Shown here piece after piece: positions 19,368 to 28,077 of a stretch of DNA of 64,000 nucleotides. This stretch comes from Rhodovastum atsumiense. Lineage in GTDB: Bacteria > Pseudomonadota > Alphaproteobacteria > Acetobacterales > Acetobacteraceae. The stretch covers positions 611,001 through 675,000 of the forward strand of contig NZ_OW485601.1 of assembly GCF_937425535.1 (NCBI RefSeq), in the 5' to 3' direction. The notes below the pieces were generated by a model. The model ran no database searches. It was not told where the DNA came from and was given only the letters and a program-made list of their open reading frames with translations. The translations under genes and the position numbers were made by a program. Each line of letters begins with the position of its first letter. Position 1 is the stretch's first letter.

Positions 19368-19499
19368 ATGAATGTCCCCCCTGCCGGTCGCATCCTGTCC
19401 CGGGGGCGCCATCACGGCGGCGCCTTGGCGCTGGTGCGCCCTGGCACCGATGCTCCGGTCCGCCGCCATTTTTCCCGTGCCTGCATGGAGAGACACTGA
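19368..19499 (+). CDS. Possible 43-residue leader peptide of homospermidine synthase
   Basis: A short open frame starts with ATG at 19368, 7 bases after GCGAGGA, and ends in TGA at 19497-19499. That stop overlaps the ATG of the homospermidine synthase gene (TGATG). The predicted peptide starts MNVPPAGRIL and ends SRACMERH; it has eight arginines and four histidines. It resembles no family I know. The good ribosome site and the exact stop/start overlap make translation and coupling plausible, but a chance frame in GC-rich DNA is not excluded. Confidence 0.4.
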   Translation: MNVPPAGRILSRGRHHGGALALVRPGTDAPVRRHFSRACMERH

Positions 19500-20899
19500 T
19501 GAAGCACATCGCGTTTTCGGGCCGCCTGGTGATCCTGGGCTTCGGCAGCATCGGCCAGGGCGTCCTGCCGTTGATCCTGCGGCACATCGACATGCCGCGC
19601 GAACGGATCCACATCATCACCGCCGAGCCTCGGGGCCGCGAGATCGCCGCGGAACACGGCGTGCGGATGACGCTCGCCCCGCTGACGCGCGACAACTACC
19701 GGGACCTGCTGCTGCCCGAGCTGGGCGCGGGCGATTTCCTGCTGAACCTGTCGGTGGACGTCTCCTCGGTCGCCCTGATCGAGCTGTGCCGCGGCATCGG
19801 CGCGCTGTATCTCGACACCTGCATCGAGCCCTGGGCGGGCGGCTACACCGATCCCTCGCTCACGCCCTCGCAGCGCTCCAACTACGCCCTGCGCGAGAGC
19901 GCGATTGCGTTCCGTGGCCAGCCCGGCCCGACCGCGGTGCTGACCCATGGCGCCAATCCCGGCCTGGTCTCCCACCTGCTGAAGGAAGCGATGCTGATCC
20001 TGGCGCGCGACACCGGGGTGCAGACCGATGTGCCGGCGGGTCGCGAGGCCTGGGCGCTGCTGGCTGAACGCCTGGGCATCAAGGCCATCCACATCGCCGA
20101 GCGCGACACCCAGACCGCGAACCGGCCCAAGCAACCGGGCGAATTCGTCAACACCTGGTCAATCGATGGGTTCGTCGGCGAGGGCTGCCAGCCGGCCGAG
20201 CTGGGATGGGGCACGCACGAGAAGGCATTGCCGGCGGATGCGCGGCGCCATGACTTTGGCTGCGATGCCGCGGTCTACCTGCTGCGCCCCGGTGCCTCGA
20301 CGCGGGTGCGGACCTGGACCCCGTTGGCGGGACCGCTGCACGGCTTCCTGATCACCCACAACGAATCGATCTCGATCGCCGACTACTTCACGGTGAGTGA
20401 GAACGGCGCCCCCCGGTACCGGCCGACGGTGCACTACGCCTACCATCCCTGCGATGACGCGGTGCTCTCGATCCACGAGCTGGCGGGCCGGAACTGGACC
20501 ATGCAACCGAGCCAGCGCCTGATGATGGACGAGATCACGCATGGCATCGACGAACTCGGCGTGCTGCTGATGGGCCATGCCAGGGGGGCCTATTGGTATG
20601 GCTCGCGGCTTTCGATCGAGCAGGCGCGCAGCCTGGTGCCGCACAACAACGCCACCAGCCTGCAGGTGACCGCCGCGGTGCTGGCGGGGATGGTGTGGGC
20701 GATCCGCCATCCCGATGCCGGCGCGGTGGAAGCGGACGATCTGGACCATGCGGAGATCATGGAGGTGTGCCGCCCTTATCTCGGGGAGGTGACGGGCGCC
20801 TACACCGACTGGACGCCGCTGGCCGGTCGGGGCCGGCTGTTCCCCGAAGACGTGGATGCCGAGGACCCCTGGCAGTTCCGCAACGTCCGGGTCGGGTGA
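19499..20899 (+). CDS. hss: Homospermidine synthase
   Basis: A 466-residue, NAD-dependent enzyme that joins the aminobutyl group of one putrescine to another putrescine, or to spermidine, to give homospermidine. The N-terminal Rossmann motif is VILGFGSIGQG. Further strings typical of bacterial HSS are LYLDTCIEPWAGGY, THGANPGLVSHLLKEA, GFLITHNESISIADYF and MMDEITHGIDELG. Length fits the family. The ATG at 19499 has GGAGAGAC upstream and overlaps the stop of a short leader frame. speE and speD for spermidine lie near 52 kb, so two polyamine routes seem to coexist. The gene is followed by a perfect hairpin shared with the convergent pyruvate kinase gene. Confidence 0.92.
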   Translation: MKHIAFSGRLVILGFGSIGQGVLPLILRHIDMPRERIHIITAEPRGREIAAEHGVRMTLAPLTRDNYRDLLLPELGAGDFLLNLSVDVSSVALIELCRGIGALYLDTCIEPWAGGYTDPSLTPSQRSNYALRESAIAFRGQPGPTAVLTHGANPGLVSHLLKEAMLILARDTGVQTDVPAGREAWALLAERLGIKAIHIAERDTQTANRPKQPGEFVNTWSIDGFVGEGCQPAELGWGTHEKALPADARRHDFGCDAAVYLLRPGASTRVRTWTPLAGPLHGFLITHNESISIADYFTVSENGAPRYRPTVHYAYHPCDDAVLSIHELAGRNWTMQPSQRLMMDEITHGIDELGVLLMGHARGAYWYGSRLSIEQARSLVPHNNATSLQVTAAVLAGMVWAIRHPDAGAVEADDLDHAEIMEVCRPYLGEVTGAYTDWTPLAGRGRLFPEDVDAEDPWQFRNVRVG

Positions 20900-20905
20900 G
20901 GCGAC

Positions 20906-20932
20906 GCGGGCCGGCCCTGGCGGCCGGCCCGC
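20906..20932. terminator. Bidirectional hairpin between convergent genes
   Basis: A perfect 11-bp stem (20906-20916 with 20922-20932) with a 5-base loop fills most of the 43-base gap between hss and the pyruvate kinase gene. It probably ends both transcripts. Confidence 0.65.
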
Positions 20933-20942
20933 ATGCCCGCGG

Positions 20943-22490
20943 CTACCAGCTCGCCAGACGCCGCAACTGCGGGGTCTTCTTGTTCTGGTGCTCACCCATG
21001 CGGGCAAACAGGCGATCGAGCTCGGCAATGGCTTCGAGCACATACGGGCCCTTGTTCAACATCACGCCTTCCGCGCGCGCGGCCATGGCCGCGTCGGTCA
21101 TCTCCCCGCGCAGCGGCGTGCCGGTGCGCACCAGGCTTTCCAGCACCTGCGTGGCCCAGATGACAGGCACGTGAGCGGCCTCGCCGATCCACAGGATCTC
21201 CTCCTGCATCTCCGCGGTGCGCCCGAAGCCGATCTCGGCGGCCAGGTCGCCGCGTGCGATCATCACCGCGGTGGGCTGGCGCGACGCCGCCTGCACCAGC
21301 ATCGCCGGCAACTGGTGCAGTGCCCGCTGCGTCTCGATCTTCAGCACCAGCGACAGGCGCTGCCAGTCCGCCGGCCGGCGCTGCGCCAGCGCGTCCTGCA
21401 GCAAGGCCACGTCCTGTGGCGACTGCACGAAGGAATAGGCGACCCCGTCCGCATGCTGCGCGACGAAGTCGAGATCGGTCAGATCCCTGGGCGTCAGCGG
21501 CGGCACCGTCAGCTCGGTGTCGGGAAAGCTCAGCCCCTTCTCCGGACGCAGCTTCACGCCGCCCGCCTTGGTCCGCTCCACCTGCAAGGTCAGCCCCCAG
21601 GGCATCACCTGCTCGATCACGGCGCCGACCTTGGCATCGTCGAAGAACACCCGCTGTCCCGGCCGCGCCAGGTGCAGGGCTTCCGGCAACAGGCATTCGG
21701 CGGCGAAGGAGGGCGCATCCGCCGGCAGCGCATCAAGCCCGCCAGGAGGCACCAGCGCCAGCCTCACCTGTGGGCGCAGATGCTTCCCGTCGTCCGGCCA
21801 GCGCACCGCCCCGGTGCGGATCTTCGGGCCGGCAAGGTCCATCAGCACCTTCAACGCCCGCCCCGCCTTGCGGCCCGCCGCGCGGGCATGGCCGATCATG
21901 CGCCCCCACGCCTCCGCGTCGTCATGCGCGCAGTTGATGCGGACCGCCTCGACATTGGCGGCGACCAGGCCGCGCATGAAGGCCGGATCGTCGGCGGCCG
22001 AGGACGGACAGGTCACCAGCACCGCCACCCCATGCGGCTCCACCGGCGGGCCGAGCACCTCGCGCGCGCGTTCGGCCAGCAGGGCCTCGCCGGTGAAGAA
22101 GGCTGCCGCCGGCGGCCAGGACCGGGGGGGCTTGCCCGCCAGCACCGCCAGGCTCGCCGTCACCGCGTCCAGGCCCGGCAGGACACGGCTCTCGAGGCGG
22201 CCGAGCGAGGACAGGCCGACCGTCATCAGCCGGCGCTGCAACGGCCGCAGGTCGCGCCGCCGCAATGCCAGATAATGGGCGAGATTGGCCGCGCTCAGGG
22301 CAAAGCCGCGATCGTCCGGCACGGCCGGCCAGCCGGCGGCGATGGCAGCCGCCTCGGCGCGGACGGCATGGCCGAGCGCGACGACCTCCTCATGCAGGGC
22401 GTCCAGTTCCATGCCGGGCCGGCCGGGCGCCTCGGGGGCTGGGGAAGCGAGAACCGGGGCCGCGATATCGGATGACGCCTGATCCTGCAT
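20943..22490 (-). CDS. Pyruvate kinase-like protein with N-terminal extension, lacking the C-terminal regulatory domain
   Basis: A 515-residue protein whose middle and C-terminal parts hold pyruvate kinase active-site strings: VRINCAHDD, MDLAGPKIRTG, LVLKIETQRAL (the Lys-Ile-Glu site), VMIARGDLAAEIG and WATQVLESLVRTGTPLRGEMTDAA. About 150 residues precede the barrel, where ordinary enzymes have only a short N-terminus. The chain stops soon after VMLNKGPYV, so the usual allosteric C-domain is missing. The unusual build suggests different regulation and possibly another phosphoenol substrate. No strong ribosome site was identified. Single gene, convergent with hss, divergent from the histidine kinase gene. 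Confidence 0.82.
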   Translation of the reverse strand: MQDQASSDIAAPVLASPAPEAPGRPGMELDALHEEVVALGHAVRAEAAAIAAGWPAVPDDRGFALSAANLAHYLALRRRDLRPLQRRLMTVGLSSLGRLESRVLPGLDAVTASLAVLAGKPPRSWPPAAAFFTGEALLAERAREVLGPPVEPHGVAVLVTCPSSAADDPAFMRGLVAANVEAVRINCAHDDAEAWGRMIGHARAAGRKAGRALKVLMDLAGPKIRTGAVRWPDDGKHLRPQVRLALVPPGGLDALPADAPSFAAECLLPEALHLARPGQRVFFDDAKVGAVIEQVMPWGLTLQVERTKAGGVKLRPEKGLSFPDTELTVPPLTPRDLTDLDFVAQHADGVAYSFVQSPQDVALLQDALAQRRPADWQRLSLVLKIETQRALHQLPAMLVQAASRQPTAVMIARGDLAAEIGFGRTAEMQEEILWIGEAAHVPVIWATQVLESLVRTGTPLRGEMTDAAMAARAEGVMLNKGPYVLEAIAELDRLFARMGEHQNKKTPQLRRLASW

Positions 22491-22854
22491 GGCTCGCTTC
22501 CCCAGGTTGCGGGCAGGAATGTTACCCGTCTTACCCCAATGCCGACATCACGGCCGTATGACAGCCTGCCGGAAGCGACGGAGCCCGGGGACATGCTTCA
22601 GGCCAGCTTGATCAGGGACTTGTTGCATTGGAAGCTTGAGCATTCAGAAATTACGGCAGCAAACAAAGTAAAAACCCATCTATAAGCCCGACATATCTAT
22701 TCGCATCATACGAAATTAACTTTCGTCATTGGTGATATTGGTAAATATCTTGCCATTTTTTCTTGTTTTTTTCTTTTTCATATGTTAAAAATCACAAAAA
22801 TGTGAGGTTATTGCCGGACGAGTACAATCGTTCGCCAGGTGGGAAACATACGCC
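22491..22854. other. AT-rich regulatory region
   Basis: A 364-bp gap between divergent genes. From about 22630 to 22810 the base composition drops sharply to AT-rich, with T-runs and A-runs unlike the rest of the window. It holds two neighbouring perfect inverted repeats (annotated separately) and a candidate -10 TATGTT near 22781. No gene is seen. Confidence 0.6.
22710..22749. promoter_or_regulatory. Two adjacent perfect inverted repeats upstream of the hybrid kinase
   Basis: ACGAAA-ttaac-TTTCGT occupies 22710-22726 and GATATT-ggta-AATATC occupies 22734-22749. They are separated by 7 bases and lie about 105-145 bases before the kinase start. Their closeness and perfect symmetry suggest binding sites for one or two dimeric regulators. 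The second is within low-complexity AT sequence, so chance is a real alternative. Confidence 0.4.
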
Positions 22855-25800
22855 GTGAAAAGCCTGTTCGGACGCCTGCTGCTCATCACCGGCCTCGCCC
22901 TGCTCCCCGCCCTTGCCTTCCAGCTCTGGACCGAGATCGGCGCCCGGGACATCCGCCGGCAGGCGATCCATGACGAGGCCCTGCGCCTCGTGCACATCGC
23001 CTCTTCCGAGCAGGTGCAGGTGCTGGAGGGCGCCCGGCAGCTCATGACCGCGCTGGTCAACCTGAGCGCCCTGCGCGGCCACTGGGAAAACGAGTGCGCC
23101 CCCTATTTCCCGAACCTGCTGCAGCAATTCCCCCGCTACGCCGCCGTCGCCGGGACCGATCGCGATGGACGGGTCATCTGCTCCTCCCGCCCCGGCGACA
23201 TCGGCAACACTGTCGTGGACCGCACCTATTTCACCCGCGCCATGGCGGAAGACGGGCTGGTGGTGGGCGACTACGCGATCGGGCGCGGCTCCGGGCGGCC
23301 GAGCGTCCACTTCGCGCAGCGCTATCGCAATCCCGATGGCCGGATCGCGGGCGTCATCACCATCGCGCTGGATCTCGGATGGCTGCAGCAAAGACTGGAC
23401 AGCCTGCCTCTGCCACGGGGCGCCTCGGCCTTCATCACCGATGCCAACGGCACCATCCTCGCCCGGCGCCCCGAGCCCGGCCGCCATGTCGGGCAACCCG
23501 TGCCCGAGCGGGTACGCAGGCTGCTGGACGCACCGCAGACCGGGGTCGGGGAAGCCGCCGGGCTCGATGGCATCACCCGCATCTACGCCTACGCCCCGAT
23601 CCACGTCGAACCGGATGGATTTGGTCTCGGGGTCGGGCTGGACCGTGACGCGACCTTCGCCGCCCTCAGCCAGGAGCAGTATCGCGGGCTGTTGCTCCTG
23701 GGGCTCAGTGTCGCCCTCGCCATGGCCATCACCGCCGCCGTGGCCGGCCCGACGATCACCCGCCCGATGGGGCGGCTGCTCGCCGCTGCCGCACGCTGGC
23801 GGGACGGCGACTTCTCCGCACGTACCGGCCTGGGACGGCAGAAATCGGAATTCGGGCGCCTCGGCGCGGCCTTCGATGCGGTTGCCGAGGCCGCCGAGGC
23901 ACGCGAGCGCGCCCTGCGCTCCGCCCTGGAGAGCACGGGCGACAGCGTGTTCGTGCTTTCCCCTGACTGGCACTTCACCTTCCTCAATCGCCAGGCACAG
24001 GCGCAGATCGCCGGGCAACGCACCCTGATCGGGCAGGTGATCTGGGACAGCTTCCCCGAGGCGGCCGGCGGCCCGTTCCGCCAGGCCCTGCGGCGCTGCA
24101 TGGCCGAGCGCATGCCGACCCAGGCCGAGCAGTTCCATGACCCCCTCGGCCGCCATCTGGCGGTGCGCGCCTTCCCCTCCGATGACGGCAGCATCACCGT
24201 GTTCTGCCGCGACGTCACCGAACAGCGCCGCACCGCCGCCCGCCTGGCCGAACGCGAGGAAATGCTGCGCGCCCTCGGCGAGGCCACGCCGGACCTGCTC
24301 TATGCGAAGGACCGGGCGGGACGGTTGCTGTACGCCAATCCGGCGGCCCTGGCCGTGCTCGGCCGCCCGTTCGAGGCGGTGCGCGGGCAGACGGCGGCCG
24401 AGTATGCCACCGACGCGACCGTGGGACGGACCGTGCTGGCCAACGACCTGCGCATCATGGCCCGCGGCGAGACCGAGACGCTCGACGAATCCGCGCACGA
24501 TGCGCAGCACGGCGAGACGCGGCACTGGAAATCCACGAAGACGCCGCTGCGCGACCCGGAAACAGGCGAGGTCGTCGGGCTGGTCGGCATCAGCCACGAC
24601 GTGACCGAGCAGCGCCGGGCCGAGCAGGCATTGCGGGAGAACGAGGCGCGGCTGCGCGACCTGGTGGAGACGCTGGATCTCGGCACCTTCATGGCGCGCG
24701 AGCCCGACGGGATCATCCGGGTCTGGTCGAAGGGCGCCGAGCGGCTCTACGGCTGGACGGCGGCCGAGGCCATCGGGCGGACATCGGACGAGCTGCTGCG
24801 AACGGTCTTTCCCATCCCGCGCGCCGAGGTCACGGCCGCGCTGGAACACGAAGGCGAATGGTCCGGGGATCTGCGCCAGCGCACCCGCGACGGACGGCAA
24901 CTCGTCATCGCGGCGCGCAAGGTGTTGCGGCGGGGGGCGGACGGGCGGCCGCTGATGGTGCTGGAGGCGCTGACCGACACCACCGCGCAGCGACGGGCCG
25001 AGGCGGACCTCGCCGAGCTGAACCGGCACCTGGAGGAACGGGTGCGCGCCGAAGTGCTGGCGCGGGAAGAAGCCCAGCAACGCGCGGCCCATGGCGAACG
25101 GCTGCAGGCGCTTGGGCAACTGGCCGGCGGCATCGCGCATGACTTCAACAACATCCTGCAGGCGGTGCAGACCGGTGCCGGGCTGATCGCGCATCGCGCC
25201 GCGGATCCGGAGAGCGTGCGGCGCTTCTCCCGCACCCTGCTCAACGCGACCGAGCGCGGCGCCGCCATCACCCGCCGGCTGCTCGCCTTCGCCCGGCGCG
25301 GCGAGCTGCGGGCCGAGCGGATCGATCCCCTCGCCCTGCTCGAGGGCCTGCGCGACGTGCTGGCCCATACGCTCGGCAGCCCCATCACCGTGCGGCTGGA
25401 GGTGGGGCCGGAGCTGCGGGAGCTGATGGCCGACCGGGGGCAGCTCGAGACCGTGCTGGTCAATCTCGGCACCAATGCGCGCGACGCCATGCCCGAAGGC
25501 GGCACGCTCACGCTGGGGGCGATGATGGAAGAGGTCGCCAGGCCCGCCCATCCCGAGGGCCTGAACCCCGGCACCTATGTCCGCTTCTCCGTCACCGACA
25601 CCGGAACCGGCATGGATCCGGCCACCCTGGCGCGTGCGCTGGAGCCCTTCTTCACGACCAAGCCGCTGGACCGCGGCACCGGGCTGGGCCTGTCCATGGC
25701 CCGCGGCTTCGCCGAGCAATCGGGGGGCACCCTGGCGATCGAGAGCACGCCCGGCCGGGGCACGACGGTCACGCTCTGGCTGCCCACGGCGGACGGGCGG

Positions 25801-26235
25801 ATCATGACAGCGGAGCCGCGGCCGGATTTCGGGTCCGCCTCGCCCAGGGCGCGGCGCGTGCTGGTCGTGGACGACGAGGACGTGGTGCGCGAAACCCTCG
25901 CGGTCGGGCTGGAGGATGCCGGCTTCGTGGTGCTGACGGCGCAGGGCGGGGTCGAGGCGCTGGCCTTGCTGGAAGCGGGCGAGGAAGTGGACACATTGAT
26001 TTCCGACCTCAGCATGCCCGGCCTCAGCGGCATCGCGCTGATCCGCGAGGCACAGGCACGCCATCCCGGCCTGCCGGCCGTGCTGTTGACCGGCTACATG
26101 GGCGAGAGCGCCCAGTTGGCGATGGGCGGCGCGATGAACGGTCCCTTTTCCATGCTGCGCAAGCCGGTCACCGTCAGCCAGATCGCCGAGAAGGTCGCGG
26201 CCCTGCTCGCCATCGGGGAATATCGCGCGGAATGA
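22855..26235 (+). CDS. Hybrid sensor histidine kinase with periplasmic sensor, HAMP, PAS domains and receiver
   Basis: A 1126-residue inner-membrane kinase. Spans lie near residues 7-25 and 277-302, and they bracket a periplasmic sensor of about 250 residues resembling a dCache fold (RPGDIGNTVVDRTYF, ITDANGTILARR). A HAMP-like linker follows, then two or three PAS domains (about 350-700). The transmitter has its phospho-acceptor in GGIAHDFNNILQ (H762), and ATP-binding N, G1 and G2 boxes (NLGTNARDAMP, DTGTGMD, GTGLGLSM). The C-terminal receiver has the acidic pair VVDDED and aspartate in LISDLSMPG (D1051). The signal and output partner are unknown. The start is GTG at 22855 after AGGTGGGA. Confidence 0.92.
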   Translation: MKSLFGRLLLITGLALLPALAFQLWTEIGARDIRRQAIHDEALRLVHIASSEQVQVLEGARQLMTALVNLSALRGHWENECAPYFPNLLQQFPRYAAVAGTDRDGRVICSSRPGDIGNTVVDRTYFTRAMAEDGLVVGDYAIGRGSGRPSVHFAQRYRNPDGRIAGVITIALDLGWLQQRLDSLPLPRGASAFITDANGTILARRPEPGRHVGQPVPERVRRLLDAPQTGVGEAAGLDGITRIYAYAPIHVEPDGFGLGVGLDRDATFAALSQEQYRGLLLLGLSVALAMAITAAVAGPTITRPMGRLLAAAARWRDGDFSARTGLGRQKSEFGRLGAAFDAVAEAAEARERALRSALESTGDSVFVLSPDWHFTFLNRQAQAQIAGQRTLIGQVIWDSFPEAAGGPFRQALRRCMAERMPTQAEQFHDPLGRHLAVRAFPSDDGSITVFCRDVTEQRRTAARLAEREEMLRALGEATPDLLYAKDRAGRLLYANPAALAVLGRPFEAVRGQTAAEYATDATVGRTVLANDLRIMARGETETLDESAHDAQHGETRHWKSTKTPLRDPETGEVVGLVGISHDVTEQRRAEQALRENEARLRDLVETLDLGTFMAREPDGIIRVWSKGAERLYGWTAAEAIGRTSDELLRTVFPIPRAEVTAALEHEGEWSGDLRQRTRDGRQLVIAARKVLRRGADGRPLMVLEALTDTTAQRRAEADLAELNRHLEERVRAEVLAREEAQQRAAHGERLQALGQLAGGIAHDFNNILQAVQTGAGLIAHRAADPESVRRFSRTLLNATERGAAITRRLLAFARRGELRAERIDPLALLEGLRDVLAHTLGSPITVRLEVGPELRELMADRGQLETVLVNLGTNARDAMPEGGTLTLGAMMEEVARPAHPEGLNPGTYVRFSVTDTGTGMDPATLARALEPFFTTKPLDRGTGLGLSMARGFAEQSGGTLAIESTPGRGTTVTLWLPTADGRIMTAEPRPDFGSASPRARRVLVVDDEDVVRETLAVGLEDAGFVVLTAQGGVEALALLEAGEEVDTLISDLSMPGLSGIALIREAQARHPGLPAVLLTGYMGESAQLAMGGAMNGPFSMLRKPVTVSQIAEKVAALLAIGEYRAE

Positions 26236-26257
26236 ACATGGCCCCGCCCGCGGGCGG

Positions 26258-26824
26258 CTACGGATACGGCCCGGTTGGAATGCCGTTCGCGCGCAGTTCG
26301 ACGGCATCGTACCACCGGATGAAGGCCGCCTGGGTGTTCACGATCGTCGCCGTGACATCGAGCGGATAGCCCAGCCCCGTCAGCCACCGGCGAAGATGGG
26401 CGTCACCGTCATGCGTTTCCGTGCGCCTGCCGTCGCGGATCATCGACAGCGCATGCAGCCCGATCCGCGCGCCGGTGGCCAGCATGCGCGTCTCGCCCGC
26501 CAGCCAGACCATCGCGCAGGCCGACGCGCAGGAGGCCCCCTCCGGCACCAGGGTCGACCATCCCCGCGCGCGCGTCTCGGTCCCGATCGCGAGGGCCGGG
26601 CCAACGCTGCCGCCGGGACCGGTGGTGATCACGACCGCCTGGCGCAGCGTCGTCGCCATGGCGTGGAACGTGGCCTCGTCGCCCGCGGCGATCACCCCGG
26701 ACAGCAGGATGCCGTGTCCGCCCCCATGGGGCAGGTCCACCTGACGGAACTCGGCGGAAAATCCGGTGCCGCTTCCGGCCACCCACATGATCGAAGCCAC
26801 CAGAACGGCGCGCCAGACCCGCAT
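26258..26824 (-). CDS. Exported ClpP-like (COG3904-type) protein
   Basis: A 188-residue protein with a signal peptide (MRVWRAVLVASIMWVAGSG...). The mature part has the crotonase/ClpP-like pattern SGVIAAGDEATFHAM, VITTGPGGSVGPALAIG, then GASCASACAMVWLAG and ARIGLHAL. The serine in SCASAC aligns with the catalytic serine position of periplasmic ClpP-like proteins. Function is unproven; members are predicted envelope hydrolases. The ATG at 26824 has GGAGAG upstream. It is convergent with the hybrid kinase, 22 bases apart. Confidence 0.75.
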   Translation of the reverse strand: MRVWRAVLVASIMWVAGSGTGFSAEFRQVDLPHGGGHGILLSGVIAAGDEATFHAMATTLRQAVVITTGPGGSVGPALAIGTETRARGWSTLVPEGASCASACAMVWLAGETRMLATGARIGLHALSMIRDGRRTETHDGDAHLRRWLTGLGYPLDVTATIVNTQAAFIRWYDAVELRANGIPTGPYP

Positions 26825-26919
26825 TCTCTCCTGTCCCGATGTCGGTGGCGACCCGATGAGAACACAGTCGCAACTATTCGGGCATGGCACCGCAATGGAA
26901 AGTTCTGCTGGTTCTCCGG

Positions 26920-27105
26920 CTATTCCAGATGATCCTGGGCGGCGGCCTGCAGAACATAGGTCGCTTCCCACAGCAGGACAGCGAGCCGGCCCACGCCATC
27001 CCCGGGCGTGAGCGTACCGTCCCTGACCAGGAACCTGGTGGCGTTTGCCCGGGCCTTCAGTATCTCGACGCGCCGAAGCAGTTCAGTTGGAGAGTCATAT
27101 GCCAT
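26920..27105 (-). CDS. Small hypothetical protein
   Basis: A 61-residue open frame starting MAYDSPTELLRRVEIL, hydrophilic and predicted largely helical, with LAVLLWEATYVLQAAAQDH at the C-terminus. I do not recognise a family. It precedes the exported ClpP-like gene on the same strand by 95 bases. The amino-acid composition is protein-like, but the ribosome site is weak, so it is only a candidate. Confidence 0.4.
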   Translation of the reverse strand: MAYDSPTELLRRVEILKARANATRFLVRDGTLTPGDGVGRLAVLLWEATYVLQAAAQDHLE

Positions 27106-27296
27106 GTCGCCACCGTTGTTGTGCGTGATCCAAAACCTGAGCAAGTAATTCCAGTCTTCGCTCGAACCGGGGCGAAATGCAACCTATGGTTGATAATTTC
27201 TGGAAATTCCTGGCTCTGGTTGAGAAAGCGCGAAGCCTGCTGACGCAGCCCGCTGGGGGCGATACGCTCGTATATCGTAACTATCGAGCCGGTTTC

Positions 27297-27704
27297 ATGG
27301 ACATCCGCGACTACACTCCCGCCGATTTCGCCGCCGCCACCGCGCTGTGGACGCTGTGCGGCCTGCACCCCAGCGCGTCCGACACGCCGGAGCGTCTCGC
27401 CGTGGTGGCACGCCACAACCCCGGCCTGTTCCTGGTGGCCGAGGCGGAGGGCATGCTGATTGCCACCGTGATGGGGTGCTGGGACGGACGACGTGGCTGG
27501 ATCAACCGGCTGGCGGTGCATCCGGACCGGCGCGGCGAGGCACTCGGGCGACGGATGGTGGCCTTGGTCGAGGACCGGCTGCGGGCCCGTGGCTGCGACA
27601 AGGTCAACCTGCTGGTCGAGCCCGACAACGCCGCGGTCGGGGCCTATTACGCCGCCGCCGGATACACCTGCGATCCGCTGATCTTCATGGAGAAATGGCT
27701 ATAG
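27297..27704 (+). CDS. GNAT-family N-acetyltransferase
   Basis: A 135-residue GNAT protein that reads like the YpeA group. It opens MDIRDYTPADF. The acetyl-CoA loop follows the core strand INRLAVHPDRRGEALGRRMV (about 65-83), then KVNLLVEPDNAAVGAYYAAAGY. It transfers an acetyl group to an unknown amine, perhaps a protein N-terminus or a small molecule. The start at 27297 begins the domain; an upstream in-frame extension has no family similarity. It lies just before the serine tRNA gene. Confidence 0.82.
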   Translation: MDIRDYTPADFAAATALWTLCGLHPSASDTPERLAVVARHNPGLFLVAEAEGMLIATVMGCWDGRRGWINRLAVHPDRRGEALGRRMVALVEDRLRARGCDKVNLLVEPDNAAVGAYYAAAGYTCDPLIFMEKWL

Positions 27705-27767
27705 AGGCAGCGCCGGCCGGGACGGGGTTGGCAAACGCGGCGGATTAACTTTATACCCCGCACCTCT

Positions 27768-27857
27768 GGACGGATGGCCGAGTGGTTTAAGGCAGCGGTC
27801 TTGAAAACCGCCGTGGGAGTTACCCTTCCACCGTGGGTTCGAATCCCACTCCGTCCG
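27768..27857 (+). tRNA. tRNA-Ser(UGA)
   Basis: A 90-nt class II tRNA. The acceptor stem GGACGGA (27768-27774) pairs with TCCGTCC (27850-27856), and G27857 is the discriminator base. The anticodon loop in GTCTTGAAAACCGC gives anticodon TGA, reading UCA and related serine codons. A long variable arm (GTGGGAGTTACCCTTCCAC) and the T-arm GGGTTCGAATCCC are intact. The CCA end is not encoded. Confidence 0.97.
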
Positions 27858-27979
27858 TAGAGCCGCGATTTCTGCCGCCAGCAGGTCCAGTATTTCCCTT
27901 TACTTCAGGAACGGTGCGCAGGGTCTTTCGGTTCCCGTCGCGCCCCCGCCCTTCCCCGGCGCGCCCACAACTGCGTGAT

Positions 27980-28004
27980 TAATTAATTCATGGCGAATTA
28001 ATTA
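27980..28004. promoter_or_regulatory. Operator-like inverted repeat in front of the ROK regulator
   Basis: TAATTAATTC (27980-27989) and GAATTAATTA (27995-28004) form a perfect 10-bp inverted repeat around ATGGC. Its centre is 86 bases before the regulator's start codon. The AT-rich arms ending in C and G facing a 5-bp centre resemble NagC/Mlc-type ROK operators, so autoregulation is likely. Confidence 0.7.
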
Positions 28005-28077
28005 TTGCCCACGCCCCGGGCCGGGCCTACAAATCCCCCGCGAGACCACGCCGGACACCGAGAGGAAGGAACGGGCG

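Noticed and set aside
18618-19496. Minus-strand and plus-strand frames between trpB2 and hss
   Set aside because: Arg/Pro/Gly-rich composition typical of non-coding GC-rich DNA; they overlap trpB2, the terminator and the leader ORF.
22792-26307. Open minus-strand frame of 1171 codons
   Set aside because: His/Gly/Gln/Arg-rich mirror of the hybrid kinase gene, which has complete kinase motifs on the plus strand.
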